This document shows, in pieces, positions 20,447-29,398 of a stretch of DNA of 64,000 nt; the first letter of the stretch is position 1; every line of letters starts with the position of its first letter. The stretch lies in NCBI RefSeq assembly GCF_003030305.1, contig NZ_CP023676.1:2108001-2172000 (forward strand), written 5' to 3'. A program made the position numbers and the translations under genes. The notes beneath the pieces are model-generated. The model saw nothing but the letters and a program-made list of their open reading frames with translations. It searched no databases and had not been told where the DNA came from. The DNA comes from Cutibacterium acnes (lineage in GTDB: Bacteria; Actinomycetota; Actinomycetes; Propionibacteriales; Propionibacteriaceae).

Positions 20447-22309
20447 ATGCCCGTACGCAAGGATCTGCGCAACATTGCCATCGTGGCCCACGTTGACCAC
20501 GGAAAGACCACTTTGGTCGACGCTATGTTGTGGCAGTCGGGAGCCTTCCGCGAGGGTGCCGAAGTCGAGAAACGCGTTATGGACTCGATGGATCTTGAGC
20601 GCGAGAAGGGGATCACGATCCTCGCCAAGAACACCGCCGTCAAGCACGTCATGAGTGACGGCGAGGAAATCACCCTCAACATTATCGACACCCCCGGCCA
20701 CGCCGACTTTGGCGGCGAGGTGGAACGCGGCCTAGAGATGGTCGATGGCGTCATTCTGCTCGTCGACGCCTCCGAGGGGCCACTGCCGCAGACCCGCTTC
20801 GTGCTGCGCAAAGCACTAGCCAAGAAGCTGCCTCTCATCTTGGTGCTCAACAAGGTTGACCGTTCCGACGCCCGTATCGACGAGGTTGTCGAAGAAACCT
20901 ACGACCTCTTCATGGACCTTTCCGACGACGACGATGCCTCCCTGCTTGACGTCCCGGTGGTCTATGCCTCCGCGAAAGCCGGACGCGCATCCCTCAACAA
21001 ACCCGGGGATGGCGAGTTACCCGATTCCCCCGACCTACAGCCGCTGTTCGATTGCATCCTCGAGAACATCCCAGCCCCCACCTACGACGAGGGCGGGGTG
21101 CTACAGGCTCACGTCACCAACCTCGACGCCTCCCCCTATCTTGGCCGTCTAGCCCTGTGCCGTGTCGTCTCCGGTGAACTCACCAAGGGACAGACGGTGG
21201 CCTGGTGCAAGCGCGACGGCTCGGTCCAAAACGTCAAGCTCTCCGAACTACTCATGACCGAGGCCCTGGAACGCGTCCCCGCTGAGAAAGCTGGCCCCGG
21301 TGACATCGTCGCTATCGCTGGTATCCCCGAGATCACCATCGGCGAGACCCTCTCAGATCCCGAGAACCCGGTCCCTTTGCCGCTCATCCACGTCGATGAA
21401 CCGTCGATGTCGATGACGATCGGTATCAATACCTCACCGCTGTCAGGTCGGTCCGGTGACAAGCTCACCGCTCGTCTTCTCAAGGCTCGTCTCGATCAAG
21501 AACTCATCGGAAACGTGTCGATCAAAGTGGCTGACACCGACCGCCCCGACATGTGGGAAGTGCAAGGCCGCGGCGAATTGCAGCTGGCCGTCCTCGTCGA
21601 GCAGATGCGCCGCGAGGGATTCGAACTCACCGTTGGCAAACCGCAGGTCGTCACCAAAACCATTGACGGCAAGCTGCACGAACCTTTCGAGCGCGTCACC
21701 ATTGATGCCCCAGAAGAGTTCATGGGCCCCGTCACCCAGATGATGGGCCTACGCAAGGGCCAGATGATGCACATGGTCAACCACGGCTCCGGCTGGGTGC
21801 GCATGGAGTTCGTCGTCCCAGCCCGTGGCCTTATCGGCTTCCGCACCGAGTTCCTCACCCAGACCCGCGGTCAGGGCATCATGAACCAGATCTTCGAGAA
21901 CTTCCAGCCCTGGGTAGGCGAATTGCGCACCCGTCAGAGTGGCTCGATGGTCGCCGACCGTCAGGGGGTCGTCACCTCCTACGCCTTGTTCAACTTGCAG
22001 GAGCGCGGCACGATGTTCGTCTCGCCGGGCGAGGACACCTACGAGGGCATGGTCGTCGGCGAAAACTCGCGCCCCGACGACATGGACGTCAACCCCACCA
22101 AAGAAAAGCACCTCACCAACGTGCGCTCTTCCACCGGCGACGAGTTGGAGCGCCTGATCCCGGCGACGAAGCTCTCGATGGAGCAGCAGCTTGAGTTCTG
22201 CCGCGAAGACGAGTGCCTGGAGGTCACCCCAGACGTTGTGCGCATCCGCAAGACCGAACTCAATGCCCACGAGCGGGCCAAAGCCCGCACCCGCGCAAAA
22301 CATAGCTGA
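20447..22309 (+). CDS. typA: Ribosome-associated GTPase TypA/BipA
   Basis: 620 residues, full length. Translational GTPase that aids 50S assembly and stress adaptation. G1 AHVDHGKTTL, switch II DTPGHADFGGEVER and G4 VLNKVD are present, followed by domain II and the EF-G-like and BipA-specific C-terminal domains (RGQGIMNQIFENF, NVRSSTGDE). It is monocistronic with a strong hairpin after the stop. Confidence 0.96.
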   Translation: MPVRKDLRNIAIVAHVDHGKTTLVDAMLWQSGAFREGAEVEKRVMDSMDLEREKGITILAKNTAVKHVMSDGEEITLNIIDTPGHADFGGEVERGLEMVDGVILLVDASEGPLPQTRFVLRKALAKKLPLILVLNKVDRSDARIDEVVEETYDLFMDLSDDDDASLLDVPVVYASAKAGRASLNKPGDGELPDSPDLQPLFDCILENIPAPTYDEGGVLQAHVTNLDASPYLGRLALCRVVSGELTKGQTVAWCKRDGSVQNVKLSELLMTEALERVPAEKAGPGDIVAIAGIPEITIGETLSDPENPVPLPLIHVDEPSMSMTIGINTSPLSGRSGDKLTARLLKARLDQELIGNVSIKVADTDRPDMWEVQGRGELQLAVLVEQMRREGFELTVGKPQVVTKTIDGKLHEPFERVTIDAPEEFMGPVTQMMGLRKGQMMHMVNHGSGWVRMEFVVPARGLIGFRTEFLTQTRGQGIMNQIFENFQPWVGELRTRQSGSMVADRQGVVTSYALFNLQERGTMFVSPGEDTYEGMVVGENSRPDDMDVNPTKEKHLTNVRSSTGDELERLIPATKLSMEQQLEFCREDECLEVTPDVVRIRKTELNAHERAKARTRAKHS

Positions 22310-22321
22310 TAGACGCCTCAG

Positions 22322-22356
22322 TGCTGCAGCTCCCCCTAACTAGGGGTGCTGCAGCA
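22322..22356 (+). terminator. Hairpin after typA
   Basis: Arms TGCTGCAGC / GCTGCAGCA form a perfect 9-bp stem, extended by CCCC/GGGG after one mismatch. No T-tract. Confidence 0.75.
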
Positions 22357-22483
22357 TCATCGTCATATCACGGCGAAACACCCTGCCACCGCGGGCCCGG
22401 GGGGAGAGAGCAGAAACCAGGTCAAAAAATGCGAGCTACCAGGCGTAGCATTTTCATGTCCACGTCCCGAAAGGTTGTGATCA

Positions 22484-23020
22484 ATGCGATCCCCCCGCGC
22501 TGCCAGTCTGGCTGCCGCGCTGGTGATGTCACTGTCTGCTGGGGTCGTCGGCGTCGCGAACGCAGAACCAACGGCTTCGCCCGAACCAAGACAGTCTTCG
22601 CCCGCTGTCGCTTCTCCAGCCACCCTGCCAATCTCGAATACCGGTGCTCACCTAGACCGTCGCTGCATGAAGGGAACCGTTATCTGCGCCTCCAAGAAGC
22701 AGCGCAAGCTCTGGATGGTGCACAACGGGCGCATCCTCATCACCCTTGACGCCCGCTTCGGTCGGGCCAGTGAGCCCACTGCCGAGGGCGTCCATACCAT
22801 CTACTGGAAAGATAAGAACCACGTCTCCAGTGTCTACGGCTCCCCGATGCCATACTCGATGTTCTTTTACAGGGGCCAGGCCATTCATTACTCTTCGGAC
22901 TTCTCCCGTCGTGGCTGGAATGGGGCCTCCCATGGCTGCATCAACATCCGCAATATGTCTGGTCTGAAGTGGCTGTGGAACCGCACTCCAACTGGCCGCA
23001 AGGTCATCGTATTCAAGTGA
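22484..23020 (+). CDS. Secreted L,D-transpeptidase (YkuD domain)
   Basis: 178 residues from ATG 22484. Signal peptide: basic MRSPR, hydrophobic AAALVMSLSAGVVG, likely cleavage after GVANA. A Pro/Ser-rich linker precedes a compact YkuD domain whose active site is intact: His in GQAIHYSS and catalytic Cys in ASHGCINIRN. It likely makes non-classical cross-links in, or anchors proteins to, peptidoglycan. No second wall-binding domain is present. Confidence 0.88.
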   Translation: MRSPRAASLAAALVMSLSAGVVGVANAEPTASPEPRQSSPAVASPATLPISNTGAHLDRRCMKGTVICASKKQRKLWMVHNGRILITLDARFGRASEPTAEGVHTIYWKDKNHVSSVYGSPMPYSMFFYRGQAIHYSSDFSRRGWNGASHGCINIRNMSGLKWLWNRTPTGRKVIVFK

Positions 23021-23123
23021 TGTGACGACGCATGGCCCGGCTCCCATCAGGGAAGCGGACCATCTCGTCTCCTAGGCCACGACCGACAATGTCACAGGGG
23101 GGACTCGTAGCCCCTAGACATGG

Positions 23124-23158
23124 CACCGGCGCCCCACCACCACGGTGAGACGCCGGTG
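23124..23158. terminator. Terminator between ldt and the transcarboxylase operon
   Basis: Perfect 8-bp stem CACCGGCG / CGCCGGTG with a 19-nt loop and TGTTTCTT after it on the plus strand. It lies in the 156-bp gap between convergent genes and can serve both. Confidence 0.75.
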
Positions 23159-23176
23159 TGTTTCTTGGTTCGAGGA

Positions 23177-23539
23177 TCAGCCCAGAGCCACCAGGCCCTG
23201 ACCACCCTGGACGGCGTCACCGACAGCCACCAGGATCCCCTTGACGGTTCCGTCCGCCGGGGCATTGATCTCGGTCTCCATCTTCATGGCCTCGAGGGTC
23301 AGGAGCACCTGACCGGCCTTGACGGCATCTCCTTCGGCCACCAGGATCTTGGCAACAGTCCCAGCTAGCGGTGCGGGAACCTCGCCCTCACCGGCCTTAC
23401 CGGCGCCGCCACCGGATGCCTTCATCGGGCCGCCGGCGCCGCCACCAAAGAGGATCGGCGCCATCGGCGCATTGGCGGTCTTATCAACGTCAACGTCAAC
23501 GTCGTATGCGACGTCATTGACGGTCACCTTGAGCTTCAT
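23177..23539 (-). CDS. Transcarboxylase 1.3S biotin carrier subunit
   Basis: 120 residues. Starts [20 protein letters not shown] and contains ILFGGGAGG, a Gly/Ala-rich linker, then a biotinyl domain with EAMKMET (biotin Lys86) and a C-terminal [13 protein letters not shown]. This closely follows the P. freudenreichii 1.3S subunit as I remember it. It carries the carboxyl group between the 12S and 5S sites. Last gene of the operon. Confidence 0.95.
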   Translation of the reverse strand: MKLKVTVNDVAYDVDVDVDKTANAPMAPILFGGGAGGPMKASGGGAGKAGEGEVPAPLAGTVAKILVAEGDAVKAGQVLLTLEAMKMETEINAPADGTVKGILVAVGDAVQGGQGLVALG

Positions 23540-23554
23540 GTCAGTTTCTCCAGG

Positions 23555-23797
23555 TCAACGAATCGAATGGTTCTGCTGAGCCCTGCGGCCCTGACGGACC
23601 CAGGTCTCACTCGGGGCGAAACGGACGGCCTGAACCTTTCCGTCGTTGCCCAGGTAAGCCGAAACGGCGGCGCAGATGGCGGCGAGCACGTCCTCAGGAA
23701 CGCCCTTGCTCGTCTTCTTGAGCCGGGAAACCTCGGCTTCCAGCGCCGCGAGTCGCTTGTTCAGCGTCTCGATGACGAGTTCATTGTTCTCACTCAT
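23555..23797 (-). CDS. Small protein of the transcarboxylase operon
   Basis: 80 residues. A short coiled coil (LNKRLAALEAEVSRLKK) precedes a conserved-looking segment: VLAAICAAVSAYLG, then SETWVRQGRRAQQNHSIR. The pattern AISAAV.AYLG...W...GR resembles small proteins found beside biotin-dependent (de)carboxylases. It lies between the 12S and 1.3S genes with 15-26 bp gaps, so it is co-expressed and may be a stabilising or epsilon/delta-like subunit. No catalytic residues are recognisable. Confidence 0.7.
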   Translation of the reverse strand: MSENNELVIETLNKRLAALEAEVSRLKKTSKGVPEDVLAAICAAVSAYLGNDGKVQAVRFAPSETWVRQGRRAQQNHSIR

Positions 23798-23823
23798 CTT
23801 GTCCTCCCATCAGCCTTCTTCGC

Positions 23824-25398
23824 TCAGCAAGGCATGACGCCGTGCTTCTTGGCCGGACGGGACTGACGCTTAGTGGCGTAGGTCTCCAGAGCGGCGGTGA
23901 TCTTGCGACGGGTGTCCGCGGGATCGATCACGTCGTCAACCTGTCCACGGGCGGCAGCCACGTAAGGCGTGTTGAAGGCGTTGCGGTACTCCTCGATCTT
24001 CGCGGCACGGGTGGCTGCGGGATCCTCAGAGTCCTTGATCTGGCGACGGAAAATGACGTTGGCAGCGCCATCGGCACCCATCACCGCAATCTCCGCGCTC
24101 GGCCAGGCATAGACGGCGTCAGCACCCAGGTCACGGTTGCACATGGCCAGGTAGGAGCCGCCGTAAGCCTTACGCAGCACCACGGTGATCTTCGGGACGG
24201 TGGCCTCGGAGTAGGCATACAGCATCTTCGCGCCGTGGCGGATGATGCCGCCGTACTCCTGCTGGACACCAGGCAGGAAGCCAGGAACGTCAACCAACTG
24301 CACCAACGGAATATTGAACGAGTCGCAGAAGGTAATGAACTCGGCAGCCTTGTCCGAAGCATTGATGTCAAGGCAACCCGACATCACCTTCGGCTGGTTG
24401 GCCACGATGCCGACGGTACGACCATTGACCCGGGCAAAGGCGGTGACGATGTTGGTCGCCCAACCGGCCTTGACCTCTAGGTAGTCGCCCCAGTCGACGA
24501 TCTTGGAGATGACGTCGCGGACGTCGTAGCCCTTCTTACCATCCAGCGGAACGATGTCGCGCAGCTCAGGCTGCGGGGAGACATCGTCATTGGGGTTGGA
24601 GATCTGGGCGTCCTCAGTGTTGTTTTGCGGCAGGAAGCTCAGCAACTTCTGCGCGATGAGCACTGCGGCGTCGTCATCTTCGGCCACGAAGTGGATATTG
24701 CCCGAGGTGGACATGTGTGCATCCGCACCACCCAGGTCGTCAGCAGTCACCTCCTCACCGGTAACCGACTTGATGACTCCGGGGCCCGTAATGAACATGT
24801 GGGCCTTCTTCGTCATGATGATGAAGTCGGTCAGGGCCGGGGAATAGGAGGCGCCGCCGGCGCAGGGGCCAGCAATGATGGCGATCTGCGGCACGACGCC
24901 CGACAGCTTGACGTTCGCGTAGAACATCTTGCCGTACCCGGACAGCGAGTCGATGCCTTCTTGAATTCGGGCGCCGCCCGAGTCATAGAAGAACAGAAAC
25001 GGAGTGCCGGTCAGCAGGGACTGTTCCATCGTCTCGACGACCTTCGTCGACTGGGTCTCGCCAGCCGACCCACCCATGACGGTGAAGTCCTGAGACGCGA
25101 TGTGGACCGGGCGACCATGGATGGTCGCACGACCGGTGACTACGCCGTCGGCGGGAACTTCGGCCTTGTCCATGCCGAAAAGGGTGGTGCGGTGCTTACG
25201 GAACGCACCCACCTCATCGAAGGAATAAGCATCAACGAGGTTGTCGATCCGTTCACGGGCTGTCTGCTTGCCCCTGTCACGCTGCTTTTGCAGGCGATCC
25301 TCGCCCCCGCCAAGCTCCACAGCGTGGCGCTCGTCGGCGAGCTGCTCGATCCGGCCGGCCATGGTATCGGCCAGCTTGATTGGTTTCTTCTCAGCCAT
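23824..25398 (-). CDS. Transcarboxylase 12S subunit (methylmalonyl-CoA carboxyltransferase)
   Basis: 524 residues. Carboxyltransferase subunit that moves carboxyl from methylmalonyl-CoA to biotin, giving propionyl-CoA. Two crotonase-like halves: the N-terminal half with FTVMGGSAGETQSTKV and SGGARIQEGIDSLSGYG, the C-terminal half with VDVPGFLPGVQQEYGGIIRHGAKML and the oxyanion-type AYGGSYLAM. Same fold as the propionyl-CoA carboxylase beta chain; the adjacent 5S and 1.3S genes fix the identity. Confidence 0.95.
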   Translation of the reverse strand: MAEKKPIKLADTMAGRIEQLADERHAVELGGGEDRLQKQRDRGKQTARERIDNLVDAYSFDEVGAFRKHRTTLFGMDKAEVPADGVVTGRATIHGRPVHIASQDFTVMGGSAGETQSTKVVETMEQSLLTGTPFLFFYDSGGARIQEGIDSLSGYGKMFYANVKLSGVVPQIAIIAGPCAGGASYSPALTDFIIMTKKAHMFITGPGVIKSVTGEEVTADDLGGADAHMSTSGNIHFVAEDDDAAVLIAQKLLSFLPQNNTEDAQISNPNDDVSPQPELRDIVPLDGKKGYDVRDVISKIVDWGDYLEVKAGWATNIVTAFARVNGRTVGIVANQPKVMSGCLDINASDKAAEFITFCDSFNIPLVQLVDVPGFLPGVQQEYGGIIRHGAKMLYAYSEATVPKITVVLRKAYGGSYLAMCNRDLGADAVYAWPSAEIAVMGADGAANVIFRRQIKDSEDPAATRAAKIEEYRNAFNTPYVAAARGQVDDVIDPADTRRKITAALETYATKRQSRPAKKHGVMPC

Positions 25399-25413
25399 AG
25401 TTGGCGATCATCC

Positions 25414-26907
25414 TCACGCAGGCTCGACGGTCACCTGGTGGCTGTTGCCACCGACCGTCACGTTGTAGTTGACCGGTCCGGCGATGCCGGCAGCGCCGGT
25501 GCCTTCCTTCTCGGCCTTCAGCTGTGCCTCGGTCATCGCGACGCTCTTCGGGCCCTGTGCGCGTTCCTTGAGGAACTTCGGGGCAACTCCCGGGAACAGG
25601 GCGTTGGTAAGAACGTCCTCGTCGGAGCCGTCGAAGCCCTCAAGACTCTTGGCCTGCTCGACCAGCTGGTCCCACTCAGGCTCGAGCAGGTCGGCGGGAC
25701 GGCAGTCGATCGGCTCCTTGCCGGTCTGCTTCTTGGCCATCTCAACGATCTCGGGATTGAGCTCGCCAATGGGCTTGCCGTAGTAGCCAAGCATGAGGTC
25801 GGCAAACTCGGCAGTGAGGTTCTTGTACGAACCATTGCCCATCAGGACGTTGAACACCGCCTGGGTTCCCACGATCTGGGAGGACGGGGTGACCAGCGGC
25901 GGGTAGCCGGCATCCTTACGAACGCGCGGCACCTCCTTCATGACCTCATCCATGCGGTCTCCAGCACCCTGGGCCTCGAGCTGGGACTCCATGTTGGAGA
26001 GCATTCCGCCCGGGATCTGGGACTGGAAGATGTTGGTGTTGACCAGCGTCTTCGACTCGAACTTCTTGTACTTCGGACGCACCTTCTTGAAGTGGTCGCG
26101 GATCTTGAGCAGGCGATCCATGTCGAGGCCGGTGGTGTACTCGGTGCCCTCGAGCATCTCGACCAAAGACTCGGTTGGGTTGTGCCCCGGGCCGAGCGAC
26201 ATCGACGAGATAGCGGTGTCGACGACGTCGACACCAGCCTCGATGGCCTTCTGCAGGGTGACCAGGGTGACGCCCGTGGTGGAGTGGCAGTGCAGGTTGA
26301 TCTGCACGTCCGGATGGTTCTCCTTAATGCCCTTGATGATGTCGTAGGCAGGCTGCGGCTTGAGCAAAGCAGCCATGTCCTTGAAGGCGATCGAGTCGGC
26401 ACCCATGTCGATGAGACGATCGGCCTGCTTGACGAAGCTCTCTGGGGTGTGAATCGGGGAAGTGGTGTAGCAGATGGTGCCCTGGGCGTGCTTGCCGGTC
26501 TTCTTGACGGCTGCCATCGCGTGCTCAAGGTTGCGAGGATCGTTCAGAGCATCGAACACCCGGAACACGTCCATGCCGTTCTCGGCCGACTTCTCGACAA
26601 ACTTGTCGACGACCTCGTCGTTGTAGTGGCGGTAGCCCAGAAGGTTTTGGCCACGCAGCAGCATCTGCAACCGGGAGTTCGGCAGCAGCTTGCGGAAAGT
26701 ACGCAGACGCTCCCATGGGTCTTCGTTGAGGAATCGGATGCAAGAATCGAAGGTAGCTCCGCCCCAGCATTCAACGGACCAGAAGCCTGCCGCATCAATG
26801 TCGGCACAGGCATCAACCATGTCCTCCATGGCCATGCGAGTGGCAAGCAGGCTCTGATGCGCGTCGCGGAGCACGAGCTCGGTAACGCCAATCTTTCGTG
26901 GACTCAT
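25414..26907 (-). CDS. Transcarboxylase 5S subunit (pyruvate carboxyltransferase)
   Basis: 497 residues. Moves the carboxyl from biotin to pyruvate, giving oxaloacetate. TIM barrel with metal ligands: Asp in LVLRDAHQSLLATRM, the Lys region DSIAFKDMAALL, and the His pair in INLHCHSTTG. A C-terminal carboxylase domain and a short hydrophobic tail follow (NVTVGGNSHQVTVEPA). First gene of the operon, preceded by a 323-bp structured region. Pyruvate/oxaloacetate carboxylases share the fold, but the neighbours make transcarboxylase clear. Confidence 0.95.
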   Translation of the reverse strand: MSPRKIGVTELVLRDAHQSLLATRMAMEDMVDACADIDAAGFWSVECWGGATFDSCIRFLNEDPWERLRTFRKLLPNSRLQMLLRGQNLLGYRHYNDEVVDKFVEKSAENGMDVFRVFDALNDPRNLEHAMAAVKKTGKHAQGTICYTTSPIHTPESFVKQADRLIDMGADSIAFKDMAALLKPQPAYDIIKGIKENHPDVQINLHCHSTTGVTLVTLQKAIEAGVDVVDTAISSMSLGPGHNPTESLVEMLEGTEYTTGLDMDRLLKIRDHFKKVRPKYKKFESKTLVNTNIFQSQIPGGMLSNMESQLEAQGAGDRMDEVMKEVPRVRKDAGYPPLVTPSSQIVGTQAVFNVLMGNGSYKNLTAEFADLMLGYYGKPIGELNPEIVEMAKKQTGKEPIDCRPADLLEPEWDQLVEQAKSLEGFDGSDEDVLTNALFPGVAPKFLKERAQGPKSVAMTEAQLKAEKEGTGAAGIAGPVNYNVTVGGNSHQVTVEPA

Positions 26908-27191
26908 GAATCTAATCTTTGCACCTTCCCCGAAGCTTTCACCGACTTGGGGTCAAAGTTCCACACCCTAACAGTGTTCAGCCACGAAGGCGTTCACCTG
27001 AGGACACCGAGAAGAGGTACCCGGACGGCGCCACGAGCCTGCCGCCACGGGATCGCCTACGCGGATTCACTGACGCCATTTCCCGTCGGAGCCCGACTCC
27101 TTCAAGGCGGCCCGAATCGGCACTTTCGCACCGAACGGGACCGCCGTTTTATCCGAGGAAAAACGCATATGTCGAGAGCGTTGCTGCTGAT
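26908..27191 (-). promoter_or_regulatory. Structured upstream region of the transcarboxylase operon
   Basis: No gene is supported here. The strongest element is 27106-27145: GGCGG-CCCG-(AA)-TCGG pairs with CCGA-(A)-CGGG-(A)-CCGCC around a 10-nt loop, and GTTTTAT follows on the plus strand. A second small hairpin (GTCGG / CCGAC, 3-nt loop) is near 27087-27099. On the minus strand these would lie in a long 5' leader of the 5S gene. No known riboswitch consensus was recognised by eye. Confidence 0.45.
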
Positions 27192-27217
27192 AGTCCGACC
27201 CAACCATGGGCCGGACT
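27192..27217 (-). terminator. Hairpin after the PAS protein gene
   Basis: Arms AGTCCG / CGGACT continue through one mismatch into CCC / GGG, 11 bp past the gene end on the minus strand. Confidence 0.55.
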
Positions 27218-27227
27218 CCGGCGTGGT

Positions 27228-28586
27228 TCAGCGTCCGGCCGCCACCTCGGCCCCGAGACGACGGATCTCAGCCAGCACCGAGACGTCCAATTCCTCGTTC
27301 GAGGCGTCTGCGAGTTTGTGCAGCCCAGCAACGACGTCGGTCAGCTCAGCGGCCATCGCCTGGCTGGCGCCGATCTGCTCCTCCACCCGCGGAACGAGAT
27401 CAGCCACCCCGGCCGATAGCTCCCGTTGGCTGGCCATCTGCTGCCAACTGGTGAGCAGGGCGGTCGGCATAGCCATCAGATCAGCTAGCTCCTGGGTGCA
27501 GGACGCGGCGCGATCGGCCAAGTCGCGCACCTCGTCGAGGCGACGGTTCGCCTCCGACATGGCTTCCTCCACAGCCCGAGAAAGGTCATCGATGGCGGGG
27601 AGGGCACGTTGCCAACCGTCCACCTCGGCCCACAGCTCGGAAACAAAGCTGCGGGTCGACTCGACCTGGATGTGGGCCACCGCCAGGCCGAAACTCGTGA
27701 GATCCGCGCTGGTAGCCATGGCGTCGAGGTCGGCGACTACCCCGTTGACCAGCGGCGCTATCTCGGCGTCCATCCGGCTCCACAGGGTGAGGACAGTCAC
27801 CAAGGGCCGCAACGACGCCTCAGTAGCTTCACGGGAATCAGTAATGACGTCAGCAGTGCGCTGCGATTCGGTCATCGCCTTACTCAGGGTGCGCGCGGTC
27901 CGACCGGCTTTGGACGAGAGGTCGCTTAGCCCGTCGAAGGTCTCCAGCCAGGTCTCGACCAACTGTCGAGCCCGGTTGACCTGGCTCGACAGCTGTCCCA
28001 AAGTCGTCTCGTCAACCATGCCACGGCAGGCACGGTGCTGCCGCCGACGTACCGACACCTCCTGAACCAACGCCTTGCGCATGAACGTCCCGTAGTCGGG
28101 GTATCCGGCCTGTTCGAGGGCCGTCTTGACGGCATCAAGACCACGGCGGGCTCGTTCAGGAGCACCGCATCCCTGTTCACCGGCAATCCACTCGGCGTCA
28201 CGACCCGCCTGGTAGACGGTCTCGGCCGCCTGAAGCATCTCGGGCACCTGCGGGGTGACGCGCACCGACAGGTAGCCCTCCCCCAACGGCACGACGGTGG
28301 CCAGCACCGTGTAGGTGGCACCATCAGCAGCGAGGTTGTGGACGTAGGCGCAAAAAGGTTCCCCGGTTTTGATTGTCGTCCACATGGCGAGGAATGCCGC
28401 ACCGGGCATCATCGGGTGACGAATAATGTTATGAGGCGCTCCGATGAGGTCATCCCAGGAGTACCGGGAGATGTCTACGAAAACCGAGTTGGCTTTCTCT
28501 ATGACCCCTTTGGCATCGGTAGTCGAGAAGAAGATCTCTTCCGGCTCGACGATACGGTTCTCTCCGGTCGGTTCAGGTCGAGACAT
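27228..28586 (-). CDS. Soluble Aer-like PAS sensor protein
   Basis: 452 residues from ATG at 28586 with an AAGGAGGG ribosome site. Residues about 15-110 are a PAS domain strongly like that of the aerotaxis receptor Aer (STTDAKGVIEKANSVFVDIS, PHNIIRHPMMPGAAFLAMW, TGEPFCAYVHNLAADG), which in Aer binds FAD. The rest is long helices (LDAVKTALEQAG, QLSSQVNRARQLVETWL, and further heptad-like runs), without membrane segments and without the conserved MCP hairpin that docks CheA/CheW. It may sense redox state or oxygen and signal by an unknown partner. Confidence 0.75.
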   Translation of the reverse strand: MSRPEPTGENRIVEPEEIFFSTTDAKGVIEKANSVFVDISRYSWDDLIGAPHNIIRHPMMPGAAFLAMWTTIKTGEPFCAYVHNLAADGATYTVLATVVPLGEGYLSVRVTPQVPEMLQAAETVYQAGRDAEWIAGEQGCGAPERARRGLDAVKTALEQAGYPDYGTFMRKALVQEVSVRRRQHRACRGMVDETTLGQLSSQVNRARQLVETWLETFDGLSDLSSKAGRTARTLSKAMTESQRTADVITDSREATEASLRPLVTVLTLWSRMDAEIAPLVNGVVADLDAMATSADLTSFGLAVAHIQVESTRSFVSELWAEVDGWQRALPAIDDLSRAVEEAMSEANRRLDEVRDLADRAASCTQELADLMAMPTALLTSWQQMASQRELSAGVADLVPRVEEQIGASQAMAAELTDVVAGLHKLADASNEELDVSVLAEIRRLGAEVAAGR

Positions 28587-28927
28587 GGCCCTCCTTGGTC
28601 AGTATGTGTATGTGTGGTTCAAGGAAGTCCTCGTCATCTCACCATGTACATAGTCGCCGCCGCCACCGCCCAACGGCCAGAGGATTTCCCCGTCAGGCGC
28701 ATAGTGGTCTAAACGGAACCTGCGGTCAACTCCAACCCATTAACACGTCGACCGCAACGAATCTCTCCTGCACGATGGCGGTGTCGGCCGCGAGCGCAAG
28801 GCCAGCCGCAAGCGATATGGAAGGCGTAGCACCCCTCGACGCTCCCCGGCCCTTCTTCCGCGCCCCCGAGTCACAGGCAAAGAGCGTGAATTCAATAGGG
28901 TAGAGCGAAGCACTTGGGACGAACTAC
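28587..28927. other. Intergenic region without a supported gene
   Basis: 341 bp between divergent genes. It must hold promoters for the PAS gene and for the small + strand gene; only weak -10-like elements are seen (for example TAGGGT near 28900). I see no RNA gene or repeat. Confidence 0.4.
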
Positions 28928-29339
28928 ATGGGCACTTCACTTGACATGAAACCGATTACCACCAAGGAACAGCAATCAGAACCAAAATGACTATAAAATA
29001 CCCGTATGCGTCATGCTATCCGCTGCTGTCGGAATTGGCGGCACACTCCTAGTACAGCACCGTGATGACGAACTCCAGGTAAGCACTGTCGGCATGGCGA
29101 CCTATTTCGCCGAAGCCTGGGGCCACGCCATTTTCAAGGCCTACAACGACGACAAAACCGGACTGAACGAAGGAATCCTTATTTCCGATGGACCCCTTCC
29201 TACGCGATCGTCCCGTTCGACCGGAGAACCGATCATGACGGTCGTCATGGTCCCCGTCAACGGAAAATTGCTCGTCGACTGGAACGCCACGGTGCGAGCC
29301 AACAATTCCCCGCTCCCACCACTACCATCACACCGATGA
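28928..29339 (+). pseudogene. Frame-broken small membrane-anchored protein
   Basis: From ATG 28928 the frame reads MGTSLDMKPITTKEQQSEPK and stops at TGA 28988-28990 just after an AAAA run (28984-28987). In the +1-base frame the sequence continues open through NDYKIPVCV, a hydrophobic segment MLSAAVGIGGTLLV, and a soluble domain ending at 29339. One extra A in the run would restore a 137-residue protein with a short cytosolic tail, one membrane span and an extracellular domain. The shorter form starting at ATG 29013 would have a truncated anchor. Alternatives are a real short gene or a sequencing error. No family is recognised. Confidence 0.5.
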
Positions 29340-29340
29340 C

Positions 29341-29390
29341 GTGAAAAATCCCAGCCAATCCTCACAACAGAACTGGCCGGGATTCTTCAC
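29341..29390. terminator. Bidirectional terminator, small protein / fbaA
   Basis: Arms AATCCC-A-GCCA and TGGC-C-GGGATT (one mismatch), flanked by GTGAA / TTCAC, fill the gap between the convergent gene ends. Confidence 0.65.
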
Positions 29391-29398
29391 AAAACAAC

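Noticed and set aside
26908-27191. Cobalamin riboswitch before the transcarboxylase genes
   Set aside because: Considered because the pathway uses B12, but no B12-box-like consensus was seen by eye; only generic hairpins are present.
24625-28065. 1146-residue open frame on the plus strand
   Set aside because: It is fully antisense to the 12S and 5S transcarboxylase genes and part of the PAS gene; composition is typical of a GC-rich shadow frame, with no domain and no ribosome site.
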